NCBI GenBank assembly: GCA_041859375.1
Contig: JBHEKP010000286.1
Coordinates: forward strand, 1-59,770
DNA from: JBHEKP01 sp041859375
GTDB taxonomy: Bacteria > Hydrogenedentota > Hydrogenedentia > Hydrogenedentales > CAITNO01
Direction of reading: 5' to 3'
DNA length: 59,770 nt
Shown here: positions 8,607 through 17,334 of the stretch, in pieces
How the letters are laid out: every line of letters begins with the position of its first letter
How positions within the stretch are numbered: the stretch's first letter is position 1
Translations under genes and position numbers: made by a program
Notes under the pieces: generated by a model
Told to the model about the DNA's origin: nothing
Seen by the model: only the letters and a program-made list of their open reading frames with translations
The model's database searches: none

Positions 8607-11008
8607 GACCGGCCCTTTGACACCTTCCCGGACGCCGTGGACGCGGCCCTTTTTTTCCGGGGGGCGACACCTTTCGGGAAGGCGATTTTCAGGACATCAT
8701 CCACACGGTCCACCAAATGGAAGGAGATGTCCTTCATAACCTCCCCCGGCAGATCAGGAAAATCCTTTTCATTGTCGCGGGGCAGGATGATTGATTTAAT
8801 ACCCGCGCGGCGCGCCGCCAGCACCTTTTCCTTGATGCCGCCCACGGGCAACACCCTGCCCCTCAGGGTGATTTCGCCTGTCATGGACAGCGCGGGCGCG
8901 GGCGCCCGGTCCAGCAGCGCGGAAAGCATTGAAACGATCATCGCCACACCCGCCGACGGGCCGTCCTTGGGAATGGCGCCCTCGGGAACGTGGACATGCA
9001 TGTCCATGTTTTTGTAAAAACCGGCGGCTATGTCGAATTCGGCGGCGTGGGCGCGGATGTAGGTGTGCGCCGCGGCCGCGGATTCACGCATCACATTGCC
9101 AAGCTGGCCGGTCAGCAGCAGGTTGCCCTTTCCGGACATGATGGTGGTTTCCACCCGCAGGGTGTCCCCGCCCGTTGAGGTCCATGCCATGCCCACGGCC
9201 ACGCCGACATCGGGAACCGCGTCTTCCTGCGCGCCGGTAAACAGGGGCGGCCCGAGGAATTCAAACACCTCGGCCTCGTCCACGGTGAATTTCCTGCGTT
9301 TTTCACCGGATACAAGCCTCATCGCGAGCTTTCGAAGCGCCGCGGCGATAAACCTTTCCAGTTCCCGCACCCCCGCCTCGCGTGTGTACCGTTGGAGGAT
9401 GGTCTCCAGCGCCTTGTCCGTGAAGCGGATGGAAACCTTTTCAAGGCCGTTTTCACGGAGTTGCCTCGGGATCAGGAAATTGCGCGCTATCTGGCTTTTT
9501 TCCTCGCGGGTATAACCGGGAAGTCGGACGATTTCCATGCGGTCGTGGAGCGGTTCCGGTATTTCGTGCTCGTTGTTGGCGGTGGTGATGAAAAAGACCT
9601 CGGAGAGGTCAAACCCAATTTCAAGGAAGTGGTCGCTGAAATTCTTGTTCTGGGAGGGATCGAGCACCTCCAGCAGGGCCGAGGAGGGATCCCCACGGAA
9701 ATCCATGCTCATCTTGTCCACCTCGTCGAGCATGAACACGGGGTTTTTCACACCGGCGGTTTTCATGCCCTGGATGATGCGTCCGGGCAACGCGCCAACG
9801 TAGGTGCGCCTGTGGCCCCTGATTTCCGCCTCGTCCCGCACGCCGCCGAGGGAGACGCGGACGAATTTACGGCCCATGGCCCGGGCGACGGAGTGCCCCA
9901 GCGACGTTTTGCCGACCCCCGGCGGGCCGACAAGGCAGAGGATCGGCCCCTTGGCCTTGGAAGTCAGCTTCCGCACCGCGAGAAATTCAAGAATCCGCTC
10001 CTTGACCTTCACAAGCCCGAAATGGTCCTCATCCAGCACCTTCCGGGCCTTGGTCAGATTGATGGAGTCCCTGGTTCGTTTTGACCAGGGCATTTCGCAG
10101 AGGGACTCGATGTAGCCGCGCAGCACGGAGCTTTCAGGGCTCATGAAGGGCAGGCGCTCGTAGCGCGCCATTTCCCGTTCCGCCTTTTCCGCCACCTCGG
10201 CGGGCATTTTGGCGGCCCTGATCATCTCGCGCAGTTCCGCGAATTCGTTGACCGTGTCATCCTTGCCGCCCAGCTCCTGCTGGATGGCCTTCATCTGTTC
10301 CTGGAGGTAATGGGCGCGCTGGCCGCGCTCCATCTGCTCCCGCACCCTGCCCCGCACCTTGTGTTCGATGCGGGCGAGCTCGATTTCCCGCTCCAGCAGC
10401 ACGGAAATCTTTCCAAGCCTTTTTTTCACGTCCAGGCATTCAAGCAGATCCTGCCGCTCCTCCATGTTCACAAACAGGAAGGCGCAGATTGTGTCGGAGA
10501 AAACATCGGGCTCCTGCATGCCCTGTATGGCAAGGTAAACCTCGGGCGCAATACGCTGGGTCAGCCGGACATATTCCTCAAACTGGTGGAGCACGGCGCG
10601 CATCTGCCCCTCCACCTCCAACCCCTCAGGGTTGACTGATTCAATCTTCTCCACCAGGGCGGTCCAGGGGATGCTGTCAAGGGTGAACCGCTGCACCCTC
10701 CCGCGTCCAAGCCCCTCCACCACGATTTTCATGCTGCCGTCCGGCATCCGGAGGGCGTTGATGATTTTTGCCGCTGTTCCGATGCGGAACAATCCGTTTT
10801 CACCGGGCTCCTCGTCTTCCGGGTCGCGCTGGGTGCACAGAAACAGGGGGGCGCCCGCCTTGAGGCTCTCCTCGACTGCTCCGAGCGAAGCCTGCCGTCC
10901 GACAAAAAGAGGCACGACCATACGGGGGAAAACAACCGCATCCTTCAATGGAAGCAGCGGAAGCAATACTGTTTCCGGCAGCGGCCGTTTCGGTTTCCTT
11001 CTGGGCAT
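8603..11008 (-). CDS. lon: ATP-dependent endopeptidase La (Lon protease)
   Basis: 801 aa from ATG 11008, which is preceded on the minus strand by AGGAGT with good spacing; an upstream in-frame ATG at 11095 lacks this. Order of domains: N-terminal LON substrate domain (LPLLPLKDAVVFPRMVVPLF), coiled-coil middle, AAA+ module with GPPGVGKT near residue 360 and VFMLDEVDK, then the protease domain with PKDGPSAGVAM (Ser685) and GGIKEKVLAA (Lys726) forming the Ser-Lys dyad. It degrades misfolded and regulatory proteins in the cytoplasm. First gene of the lon-engB-membrane protein-cca chain. A TATAAT -10 lies upstream. Confidence 0.97.
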   Translation of the reverse strand: MPRRKPKRPLPETVLLPLLPLKDAVVFPRMVVPLFVGRQASLGAVEESLKAGAPLFLCTQRDPEDEEPGENGLFRIGTAAKIINALRMPDGSMKIVVEGLGRGRVQRFTLDSIPWTALVEKIESVNPEGLEVEGQMRAVLHQFEEYVRLTQRIAPEVYLAIQGMQEPDVFSDTICAFLFVNMEERQDLLECLDVKKRLGKISVLLEREIELARIEHKVRGRVREQMERGQRAHYLQEQMKAIQQELGGKDDTVNEFAELREMIRAAKMPAEVAEKAEREMARYERLPFMSPESSVLRGYIESLCEMPWSKRTRDSINLTKARKVLDEDHFGLVKVKERILEFLAVRKLTSKAKGPILCLVGPPGVGKTSLGHSVARAMGRKFVRVSLGGVRDEAEIRGHRRTYVGALPGRIIQGMKTAGVKNPVFMLDEVDKMSMDFRGDPSSALLEVLDPSQNKNFSDHFLEIGFDLSEVFFITTANNEHEIPEPLHDRMEIVRLPGYTREEKSQIARNFLIPRQLRENGLEKVSIRFTDKALETILQRYTREAGVRELERFIAAALRKLAMRLVSGEKRRKFTVDEAEVFEFLGPPLFTGAQEDAVPDVGVAVGMAWTSTGGDTLRVETTIMSGKGNLLLTGQLGNVMRESAAAAHTYIRAHAAEFDIAAGFYKNMDMHVHVPEGAIPKDGPSAGVAMIVSMLSALLDRAPAPALSMTGEITLRGRVLPVGGIKEKVLAARRAGIKSIILPRDNEKDFPDLPGEVMKDISFHLVDRVDDVLKIAFPKGVAPRKKRAASTASGKVSKGRS

Positions 11009-11065
11009 TGAGATACTCCTGTGATGATGGCGGTCCAAAAAAATGAGCCAAAAGACCGGTCTGAT

Positions 11066-11094
11066 ATTATAGTTTGCGCAGGGGAATATAACCA
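11066..11094 (-). promoter_or_regulatory. candidate promoter for lon operon
   Basis: Minus-strand consensus TATAAT at 11071-11066. The matching -35 at 17 nt is only TGGTTA (11094-11089), so it is either weak or activator/alternative-sigma dependent. I looked for a CIRCE-type inverted repeat nearby and saw none. Confidence 0.35.
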
Positions 11095-11192
11095 CTTGTT
11101 TTCAAAAACGAATTGCCCCATAATTTAAACATCCCGGCGAAATGAGCAAACTGTTAATATTTGATAAATGGGCGGGAGGAACAGAGGTCGAC

Positions 11193-13301
11193 ATGGACAT
11201 GCGGGGAGAAAACGAAAGTGTCACCGGCGGAATGCCGGAAATGGGGATGTTCCGAATTTACACGCCGATGATTTTGAGCGTCGTGATGTTTGGTGTCTTC
11301 CATGTCATTGGACGCGCATGCCACCGCATGGGGTACATGCCAATCGCCGTGAGTGATTTTATAACCCTGCTGCTTGTGTTGTTTTGGACATTTGCAACGA
11401 TTCACAGGATTCACCGGGCTTACAGGATTCCGTCCCTGACCTTTTTCTTGTCCATGGCATCGTTTTTCTTGGTTGTCGGACAGACAATCAACGTGATAAA
11501 CGGCATCAGTGCCCTGGATGGCGCCGTTGCGACGGCGGGTCTGCTTAATTCGTGGGTGCTGACCGCCAAGGAGGCGTCTTTTGTCACCGGCCTCACGATG
11601 ATGCTGGTTGCGTTGCTGCTTTCCCTCCTGCAGGCGCAGCGGATACGGGAAGCGCTTCAGGAGTCTTATCATACTGTTGAAAAGCAGGTGATTGAGCGGA
11701 CGAGGGAGCTCCGCGCGGCAAATGACACGCTTAAAAAGGAAATAGACGAGCGGGTGAGGGCGGAAAAAGCCCTGCGTGAAAGTGAGTCGAAATTCAGGGC
11801 GCTTGTTGAAAATTCAACAGACGCCGTATTGCGTCTGGACGAGCACGGGCGCCTGCTTTACGCAAACCACACGGCGGTTGAAATTTTTCCCGGTTTGACC
11901 CGCAATGAACATGCCATTTCAGGCAATAGTTTGTCTTTGTCCCCCGGTGGTGCGGAAAAATGGGAACGGACCTTTGCGCAGGCCCGGGATGCGGGGTGTC
12001 CGGCGGGCATTGAATGCGCCCATGCCGCCCCCGGGGTTGAATATGTGGACTGGCAGATAGTCCCCGAACCAAAAACAGGGGAGGAGGGCTCTGGGACGGT
12101 GCTTGCCATCGGCCGGGACGTCACAGAAAAGCACCACAAGGAGAATGAATACCGCAACCTGCAAAAACAGGTGCAGCAAAAGCAGAAGATGGAGTCGCTC
12201 GGCCTTCTCGCGGGGGGCATAGCCCATGACTTCAACAACATCCTGCAGGTGGTCATCGGTTATTTGGAGCTGGTGCTGAAGGAGAGCGAAATTGATCAAA
12301 ACGCGCGGTGGCGGCTTGAACATGTGGACAAGGCGTCCAAACGGGCGGCATCCCTGGTGGGACAACTGCTTTCCTTCAGCCGTCGGGGGGCGGTCATGCC
12401 CCGGCGGATTGATCTGTTTAATGAAATCATCGGTTCACTGCGGCTCCTTGACCGCATCATCGGGGAGGAGTACAAGATCCGTCTGGGTGTCGCGGAGCGG
12501 GGGCTCTTTGTTTACGCCGATCCGACCCATGTTTACCAGATCGTCATGAACCTGTGCCTTAACTCGCGGGATGCCATGTCCGGGGGGGGCGACATCCATG
12601 TGAGGCTTCGGCGGGAACTGCTTGCCGAGGGCGGGGAGCTTGGGGCCGAACCCGGAAATTACGCGGTCGTTTCCGTTTCTGACACGGGGACGGGGATGCC
12701 CCCCGAAGTGGTCGAAAAAATATTTGATCCCTTTTTCACGACCAAAGACACCGGCAAGGGGACAGGACTCGGCCTGCCCACTGTCTACGGGATTGTCCGG
12801 CAGTACGGCGGCTTTATCCGCGTGTTTACCGAGCCGGGGGTGGGCACCGAGTTTCAGGTGTTTCTGCCGGAGTCAACCGGCCAGGAGGGCGTGCAGGAGG
12901 AGACGGAGAAACGCCTTTCCCCGCCCGCGGGAATGGGTGCGCGCATTCTTGTCGCGGAGGATGATCCGGAAGTGCTGGAATTTACCGGACAGCTTCTTGA
13001 GGGCGCCGGGTACCGGGTTACCACGGCGCGGGACGGCACGGAGGCGCTGAACATCATTGAATCCTCCAGGGAACCGTTTGATTTGCACATTCTCGACTTT
13101 GTCATGCCCGGTATCACGGGCGGGCAGGTGTGGGAAAGATTGAGGAAAATCCGGCCCGACGCGTGTGCCGTGTTCATAAGCGGCTATTCGGAAAGACCGC
13201 TCCCGTCTGATTTGCTCAGCGACAAGACAGCCGTCCTCGTGAAGCCCGTTTCGCCCGCGGAGCTGTTGGGCAGGGTGCGCTCGATGCTTGCGGGAGGCTG
13301 A
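11193..13301 (+). CDS. membrane-bound hybrid sensor histidine kinase with PAS and C-terminal receiver
   Basis: About 702 aa from ATG 11193, chosen because AGAGG sits 5 nt upstream; ATG 11142 is an alternative. Four membrane helices occupy roughly the first 150 residues, followed by a coiled linker, a PAS domain (FRALVENSTDAVLRLDEHGR), a dimerisation/phospho-acceptor box GGIAHDFNN (His345), an ATPase with SDTGTGMP and GTGLGLPTVYG, and a receiver with EDDPE, phospho-Asp635 (ILDFVMPG) and LVKPVSP. This family of hybrid kinases (the HDFNN type) autophosphorylates and passes phosphate to its own receiver. No DNA-binding regulator is adjacent, so the output partner is unknown. It diverges from lon. 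Confidence 0.93.
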   Translation: MDMRGENESVTGGMPEMGMFRIYTPMILSVVMFGVFHVIGRACHRMGYMPIAVSDFITLLLVLFWTFATIHRIHRAYRIPSLTFFLSMASFFLVVGQTINVINGISALDGAVATAGLLNSWVLTAKEASFVTGLTMMLVALLLSLLQAQRIREALQESYHTVEKQVIERTRELRAANDTLKKEIDERVRAEKALRESESKFRALVENSTDAVLRLDEHGRLLYANHTAVEIFPGLTRNEHAISGNSLSLSPGGAEKWERTFAQARDAGCPAGIECAHAAPGVEYVDWQIVPEPKTGEEGSGTVLAIGRDVTEKHHKENEYRNLQKQVQQKQKMESLGLLAGGIAHDFNNILQVVIGYLELVLKESEIDQNARWRLEHVDKASKRAASLVGQLLSFSRRGAVMPRRIDLFNEIIGSLRLLDRIIGEEYKIRLGVAERGLFVYADPTHVYQIVMNLCLNSRDAMSGGGDIHVRLRRELLAEGGELGAEPGNYAVVSVSDTGTGMPPEVVEKIFDPFFTTKDTGKGTGLGLPTVYGIVRQYGGFIRVFTEPGVGTEFQVFLPESTGQEGVQEETEKRLSPPAGMGARILVAEDDPEVLEFTGQLLEGAGYRVTTARDGTEALNIIESSREPFDLHILDFVMPGITGGQVWERLRKIRPDACAVFISGYSERPLPSDLLSDKTAVLVKPVSPAELLGRVRSMLAGG

Positions 13302-13308
13302 ACCATCC

Positions 13309-13325
13309 GGTCGGCCCCGCCGACC
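13309..13325 (+). other. hairpin after the hybrid kinase gene, no T-run
   Basis: GGTCGG (13309-13314), 5-nt loop, CCGACC (13320-13325) immediately after the kinase stop. No T-tract follows, so it is at most a weak or Rho-assisted 3' end. Confidence 0.3.
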
Positions 13326-13381
13326 CCGGGGGATGCCGCGCCTGGTTCAGGGACGCGGTCTGCCCCTGCCTCGCAAAATGC

Positions 13382-13410
13382 TTGTTGAACGCATGCCCCT
13401 TGGCTATAAT
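13382..13410 (+). promoter_or_regulatory. sigma70-like promoter for the XPB/Ssl2-C-like gene
   Basis: TTGTTG (13382-13387), 17-nt spacer, perfect TATAAT (13405-13410), about 50 nt before the chosen start at 13463. Confidence 0.5.
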
Positions 13411-13462
13411 GATGCTTTGAACCAGCCGCTCTGCGTGGTGAATGCAGAAGGAGAAGCGTGAG

Positions 13463-15301
13463 ATGCGACATGGGGCTAGCCTGCTGGCTTCGCTGGAGGG
13501 CATGAGCCGCACCACCTACCGGATTGCGAGGGAGCTTGCCAACAACAGCCGGTCGGGATTGACGGTGCGCTTTCTCTCCAAGAAGCTCGACATACCCGAG
13601 GAGGAGATTGAATACCTCCTGGATGTCAACCACAGGCTCATGTTCACCGATCTCACGAAGATTAAGCTTGTGCCGGAGGGGCACAGCGCCCTGAAGCGGA
13701 TTGGGGACGGGCTTGAGAACCACGGCGACATCCCCTCCCTCGTCAACCGCGTGAAATCCCTGGAGCCCCATGACTTCAGGCGGCTTGAGGAACGCCTGGG
13801 CGTCGACCAGCCCCTTTCAAAAAAGGCGGCCGCCGAGCTGATGATCGAAAAGTACTACAAGCACCCCGACTCAATCCTCAACTATGTGGCGACGCGCGGG
13901 TTTTCGAGCCGCGCCCGGGAGGTGTTTGACATCCTCTGGCAGTCCCGCGACGGGGTCATGCCCGTCTCCCAGATACGCGCGGCGCAGGGGGGCAGCGAAT
14001 ACGAGGTCGAGCAGGCGCTTTGGGAACTGTCGCAGGGCTTCGCCACATTTGAAATGTTCCGCTTTGACGGCGAGGATCGTCTGGTGAGGGTTCAGGGGCT
14101 CCTTTCGGAAATAAGGCAGTACCGGAAGTCGGCGGAGTACTCCTCCGGCGGCGCGGGGGCCCGGCTGAAAACAGTGCGCAGCCACGTGGACGGCGTGGAG
14201 CGGAGGGAATTGGGCGTTTCGGACACGCTGTGCAGGCTGGTGGCGCTCATTTCGGCAAGACCCGCCCGGCTGCGGAGCGACGGGGAGCTTTTCCGCGAGG
14301 ACCGGCGCAGGCTGGAGGATGTGTGCGGCGATGAGGAGGAGCCCTCGCTTAACACCTGCCTGTGGATTGCCTCCGGCCTGGGATGGCTCAACACGGTGGA
14401 TTCGGCCCTGGTGGCTGCGGACATATCCCCCATCATCGGCATGAGCAGGATTGCCAGGCACCGCCTGGTCCATGACTGGCTGATGGCAAGGCCGGACGAG
14501 GCCGCCCCCCGCAAAATGCTGGAGAGCGTTCTTGAGGAAATGCGGCCGGACACATGGTATCCCCTCACTGAGTTCATCGCCTATGCGATGGGAAAGAACA
14601 AGTCCCAGGCCAGGCCCGTCCTGAAAGCGGCGGGCGCCCACTACGAATACATGGGGCCATCCATGTCCGGAAGGGGTGAGAACCGGCTTGCGCGCATGCT
14701 GGAGGAGTCCCTGTTCTGGCTGGGCGCCGTGGAACGGGGAACCGCGGAGGGCGACACATGCTTCCGGATTTCCCCCATCGGACAGGTGCTCCTTTGCGGC
14801 GCGCCCGACGCGTCCATCTCGGAAAAGTATCCGGAGCGGCGGAGTGAGATTGTCGTGCAGCCCAATTTTGACATTGTCGCGCCCGTGCAGGACATGGATC
14901 CCCTGCTCACGGTGCCCCTTGATCAGTTCGCCGTGAGAATGAGCATGGGCAAGGTGGCCGTGTACAGCCTGAACAAGGAGTCCTTTCTGCAGGCGATTCA
15001 GAACGGGCAGAACGCGCAGGTCTTCATGGAGTACCTCATCAGCCACAACCGGGGCGGGACGCTCCCGTCAAATGTCCTTGCCACCCTTGAGGACTGGGGG
15101 GGCGCGGTAAAGCGCGTGCGGCTGCGCACCTACCATGTGATTGAGTCCGATGATCCCCTTGTCATGGCAGACCTGGCCCACCGCCGCAAACTGGGCCGGT
15201 ATCTTGAGCCGTTGGATCCGCACAAGGTGACGCGGTACACGGAAACCACCAAGGCCGAGATGGAAAAAATGCTGGAAAAAGAGGGGTTCATAGTTGAATA
15301 A
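13463..15301 (+). CDS. winged-helix protein with XPB/Ssl2-like helicase C-terminal (Helicase_C_3-like) region, no motor
   Basis: 612 aa from ATG 13463, which has GAAGGAG 9 nt upstream; ATG 13442 overlaps that site. The N-terminal half contains repeated winged-helix-like segments (SGLTVRFLSKKLDIPEEEIEYLL; AREVFDILWQSRDGVMPVSQI). The C-terminal third contains IVVQPNFDIVAP, a Leu-rich segment, YSLNKESFLQAIQNG, and LPSNVLATLEDWG. This is the pattern of the helicase-associated XPB/Ssl2 C-terminal-like domain found in standalone actinobacterial and other proteins. No Walker A or DEAD box is present. Function is probably DNA-related, but this is family-level inference. It has its own promoter. Confidence 0.65.
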   Translation: MRHGASLLASLEGMSRTTYRIARELANNSRSGLTVRFLSKKLDIPEEEIEYLLDVNHRLMFTDLTKIKLVPEGHSALKRIGDGLENHGDIPSLVNRVKSLEPHDFRRLEERLGVDQPLSKKAAAELMIEKYYKHPDSILNYVATRGFSSRAREVFDILWQSRDGVMPVSQIRAAQGGSEYEVEQALWELSQGFATFEMFRFDGEDRLVRVQGLLSEIRQYRKSAEYSSGGAGARLKTVRSHVDGVERRELGVSDTLCRLVALISARPARLRSDGELFREDRRRLEDVCGDEEEPSLNTCLWIASGLGWLNTVDSALVAADISPIIGMSRIARHRLVHDWLMARPDEAAPRKMLESVLEEMRPDTWYPLTEFIAYAMGKNKSQARPVLKAAGAHYEYMGPSMSGRGENRLARMLEESLFWLGAVERGTAEGDTCFRISPIGQVLLCGAPDASISEKYPERRSEIVVQPNFDIVAPVQDMDPLLTVPLDQFAVRMSMGKVAVYSLNKESFLQAIQNGQNAQVFMEYLISHNRGGTLPSNVLATLEDWGGAVKRVRLRTYHVIESDDPLVMADLAHRRKLGRYLEPLDPHKVTRYTETTKAEMEKMLEKEGFIVE

Positions 15302-15374
15302 CCCCCGGTGTTTTCGGCATCCCCCCTGTACTATCATTTCTGGCCGGCGCTTTTGCCTGACGGGAAATATTTAG

Positions 15375-16100
15375 ATGCAACTGTTCAACAACGCCGGAAA
15401 AATCATCGCGCATAATCCGGGCGCGACCTTGGGTTTTGTGGCGGGTTCGGTCGCGCTCAACTCGCTTTACAGGGTGGTTGACGGACATCTCACCGCCAAC
15501 CCGTCAGACATGGAGGGTTTTTTCCGGTTCGGGCTGATAATCTTCCTGTCCGTGTCGGGCGCGGTGCTCTACCCGGTGTTTATGGCGCGGTACGGCAACG
15601 CGCTGGATCCGATCCTATGGCGTTGCAGGGGGGTGAAACAGGCCGTGGGCTCTTTTTTTCTGCCATGGCTGATAATTAACCTGCTGAGTATGACGGTTCA
15701 TTCGTTCCACCTGCAGGCGGTGCTTTCCGGAAACGGCGATGCGTCCGCGGCCATGGAACTGCTTTCAATGCTCTTGAACATGGTTGCGGTGCCGGCGGGG
15801 GCGTGCATCATGTTTTCCGGACGGTTTGAATGGCGGTCGCTGGGCGGGGCGCTTGCGCCCATGGCGAGAAACCTTGCGCCCGCGATGCTTGTTTTCATGC
15901 TCTGCCTGTTTCAGTGGTACCTGCTTTTGCTCAGGGCTTCCGCCCTCGACGAGTCCGGGGCGGGCGCCCTGCTGATCGCGGGCGTCACGGACATTCCTTT
16001 TTGCCTGCTCGACTGCATGGCGTTTGTCATGATGTGGCAGGTGTGCCAGATTGACCGGGAGCGGCAGCAACAGGGAGATTTTGATGAGGATGATTTCTAG
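15375..16100 (+). CDS. multi-pass membrane protein of unknown function
   Basis: 241 aa with about six hydrophobic helices (for example FGLIIFLSVSGAVLYPVFM and LVFMLCLFQWYLLLL) and an acidic tail ending GDFDEDDF. No family recognised. The next gene starts inside its 3' end (17-nt overlap), so it is co-translated with an exported protein and then a LarA-like enzyme. The three may form one functional unit at the envelope, but nothing in the sequence proves this. Its TAG stop shows TAG is a normal terminator in this genome. Confidence 0.75.
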   Translation: MQLFNNAGKIIAHNPGATLGFVAGSVALNSLYRVVDGHLTANPSDMEGFFRFGLIIFLSVSGAVLYPVFMARYGNALDPILWRCRGVKQAVGSFFLPWLIINLLSMTVHSFHLQAVLSGNGDASAAMELLSMLLNMVAVPAGACIMFSGRFEWRSLGGALAPMARNLAPAMLVFMLCLFQWYLLLLRASALDESGAGALLIAGVTDIPFCLLDCMAFVMMWQVCQIDRERQQQGDFDEDDF

Positions 16101-17331
16101 ACAGCGGCGTTTGGCCCTCCCAATCATATGCGTATTGGCGGCGTTTTGCGCGGGGGCGCAGACTTCGTGGGAGATTGTTCCCCCGGAATGCTATCTTGCC
16201 GCCGAAAAAGTCATTGAGGTGAAGGTCACGGGCTTTGAGCACTCACTGGCGGGCACGAAGCCACGCCGTCCTGCGGTTGATGAATTTATTCCCGCCATGC
16301 CATATTCCATCGTGCTCGTGTCCACCGGCGCCGTGTTAAATGACAAGCCGGTGAAAATGACACTGGATGGGTTGACCAGCGCGCCATGGATGCCCAAAGA
16401 CGGGCAAAAAGCACTGATGCTGGTGCGCAGGGAACAGTTTTCCCTTGTTCCCACATGTCCGTTCCCCGAAGAGGGATTTTTTCCCATCACAGATGACGGC
16501 CGGGTTGAATTCCCCCCCTACTCCGGGCAGTTCCTTCCCGTTGACGCGGTGAGGGGGATGATAGAAATGATCCTTCCGGACGGGAGGGAAGGCGCGGAGA
16601 ATGGTGTGACACGGTTGGTTGCCGGATTGGACCCGGGGACAACGGCGGAAAAATCTGCCTTGCTGTACTTGCTGCAAGCGGTCCGGCCGGTTTCCGAATC
16701 CGCCGCGATTGCGGCATTGAAGCAGATAACAGAAGGGTATCAGGCGGCATCCGCCGGAGACGGTCAGGCAAGGAATGAATACCTTGTGCTGACACAGTAC
16801 GCCGTCCCGCTTCTTTCACCTGAAGGACTGGGGGCCTTTTACGGGTTGGCCAAAAGTGACATTATGACTGTCAGTCCGGTGTTTCCGCCGCGAAAGATAC
16901 TGCCCGTGCTTGCCAAAGCCGTGGCTTGCGCCGGGGAGGGAAAGAAGGGGGAAATGCTGGTGTTTTTGTTTGGAATGCACGAGGTTGACGGGGCGGATGG
17001 CAAAACTGAGATCAGGCGCTATGTTTCCTCCCTGCGCGAGGTCAGGGAATGGATTGCCCCGCTAAACGACCCGGAAACAACCGAATTTCTGCGCCAAATG
17101 GCGGTTAACCCCAAAAAGTGGGCGGGAATTGCCAGTTTTGACGACATGTCGGCCCTTTGGGAACTTCTGCTGGCAAGGGATTCGGCTTTCCTGGCGGACC
17201 ATTTGCGGGGTATCGCATCACAGAAAAACATGCCTGATTTGCCTTTTACCAGCGCGGCCTCGCAATTGGAGATTCTGAGGGTAAACGCCACAAATTTCCT
17301 GAAGGAAAACCCGGTGGCCCCGTCGGAGTAA
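16084..17331 (+). CDS. exported protein of unknown function
   Basis: 415 aa from ATG 16084, which has GGGAG 5 nt upstream and overlaps the preceding membrane-protein gene. The N-terminus MRMISRQRRLALPIICVLAAFCAGA is a clear Sec signal peptide. The mature part has a beta-rich first third (VIEVKVTGF, TMEYGM-like stretches on the other strand are shadows) and a helical C-terminal two thirds with repeats of hydrophobic/Ala segments. No recognised catalytic motif. It is followed after 3 nt by the LarA-like gene. Confidence 0.75.
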   Translation: MRMISRQRRLALPIICVLAAFCAGAQTSWEIVPPECYLAAEKVIEVKVTGFEHSLAGTKPRRPAVDEFIPAMPYSIVLVSTGAVLNDKPVKMTLDGLTSAPWMPKDGQKALMLVRREQFSLVPTCPFPEEGFFPITDDGRVEFPPYSGQFLPVDAVRGMIEMILPDGREGAENGVTRLVAGLDPGTTAEKSALLYLLQAVRPVSESAAIAALKQITEGYQAASAGDGQARNEYLVLTQYAVPLLSPEGLGAFYGLAKSDIMTVSPVFPPRKILPVLAKAVACAGEGKKGEMLVFLFGMHEVDGADGKTEIRRYVSSLREVREWIAPLNDPETTEFLRQMAVNPKKWAGIASFDDMSALWELLLARDSAFLADHLRGIASQKNMPDLPFTSAASQLEILRVNATNFLKENPVAPSE

Positions 17332-17334
17332 ACC

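Noticed and set aside
11009..11095. 29-residue N-terminal extension of Lon
   Set aside because: ATG 11008 has a good AGGAGT site, while the extension covers the promoter -10.
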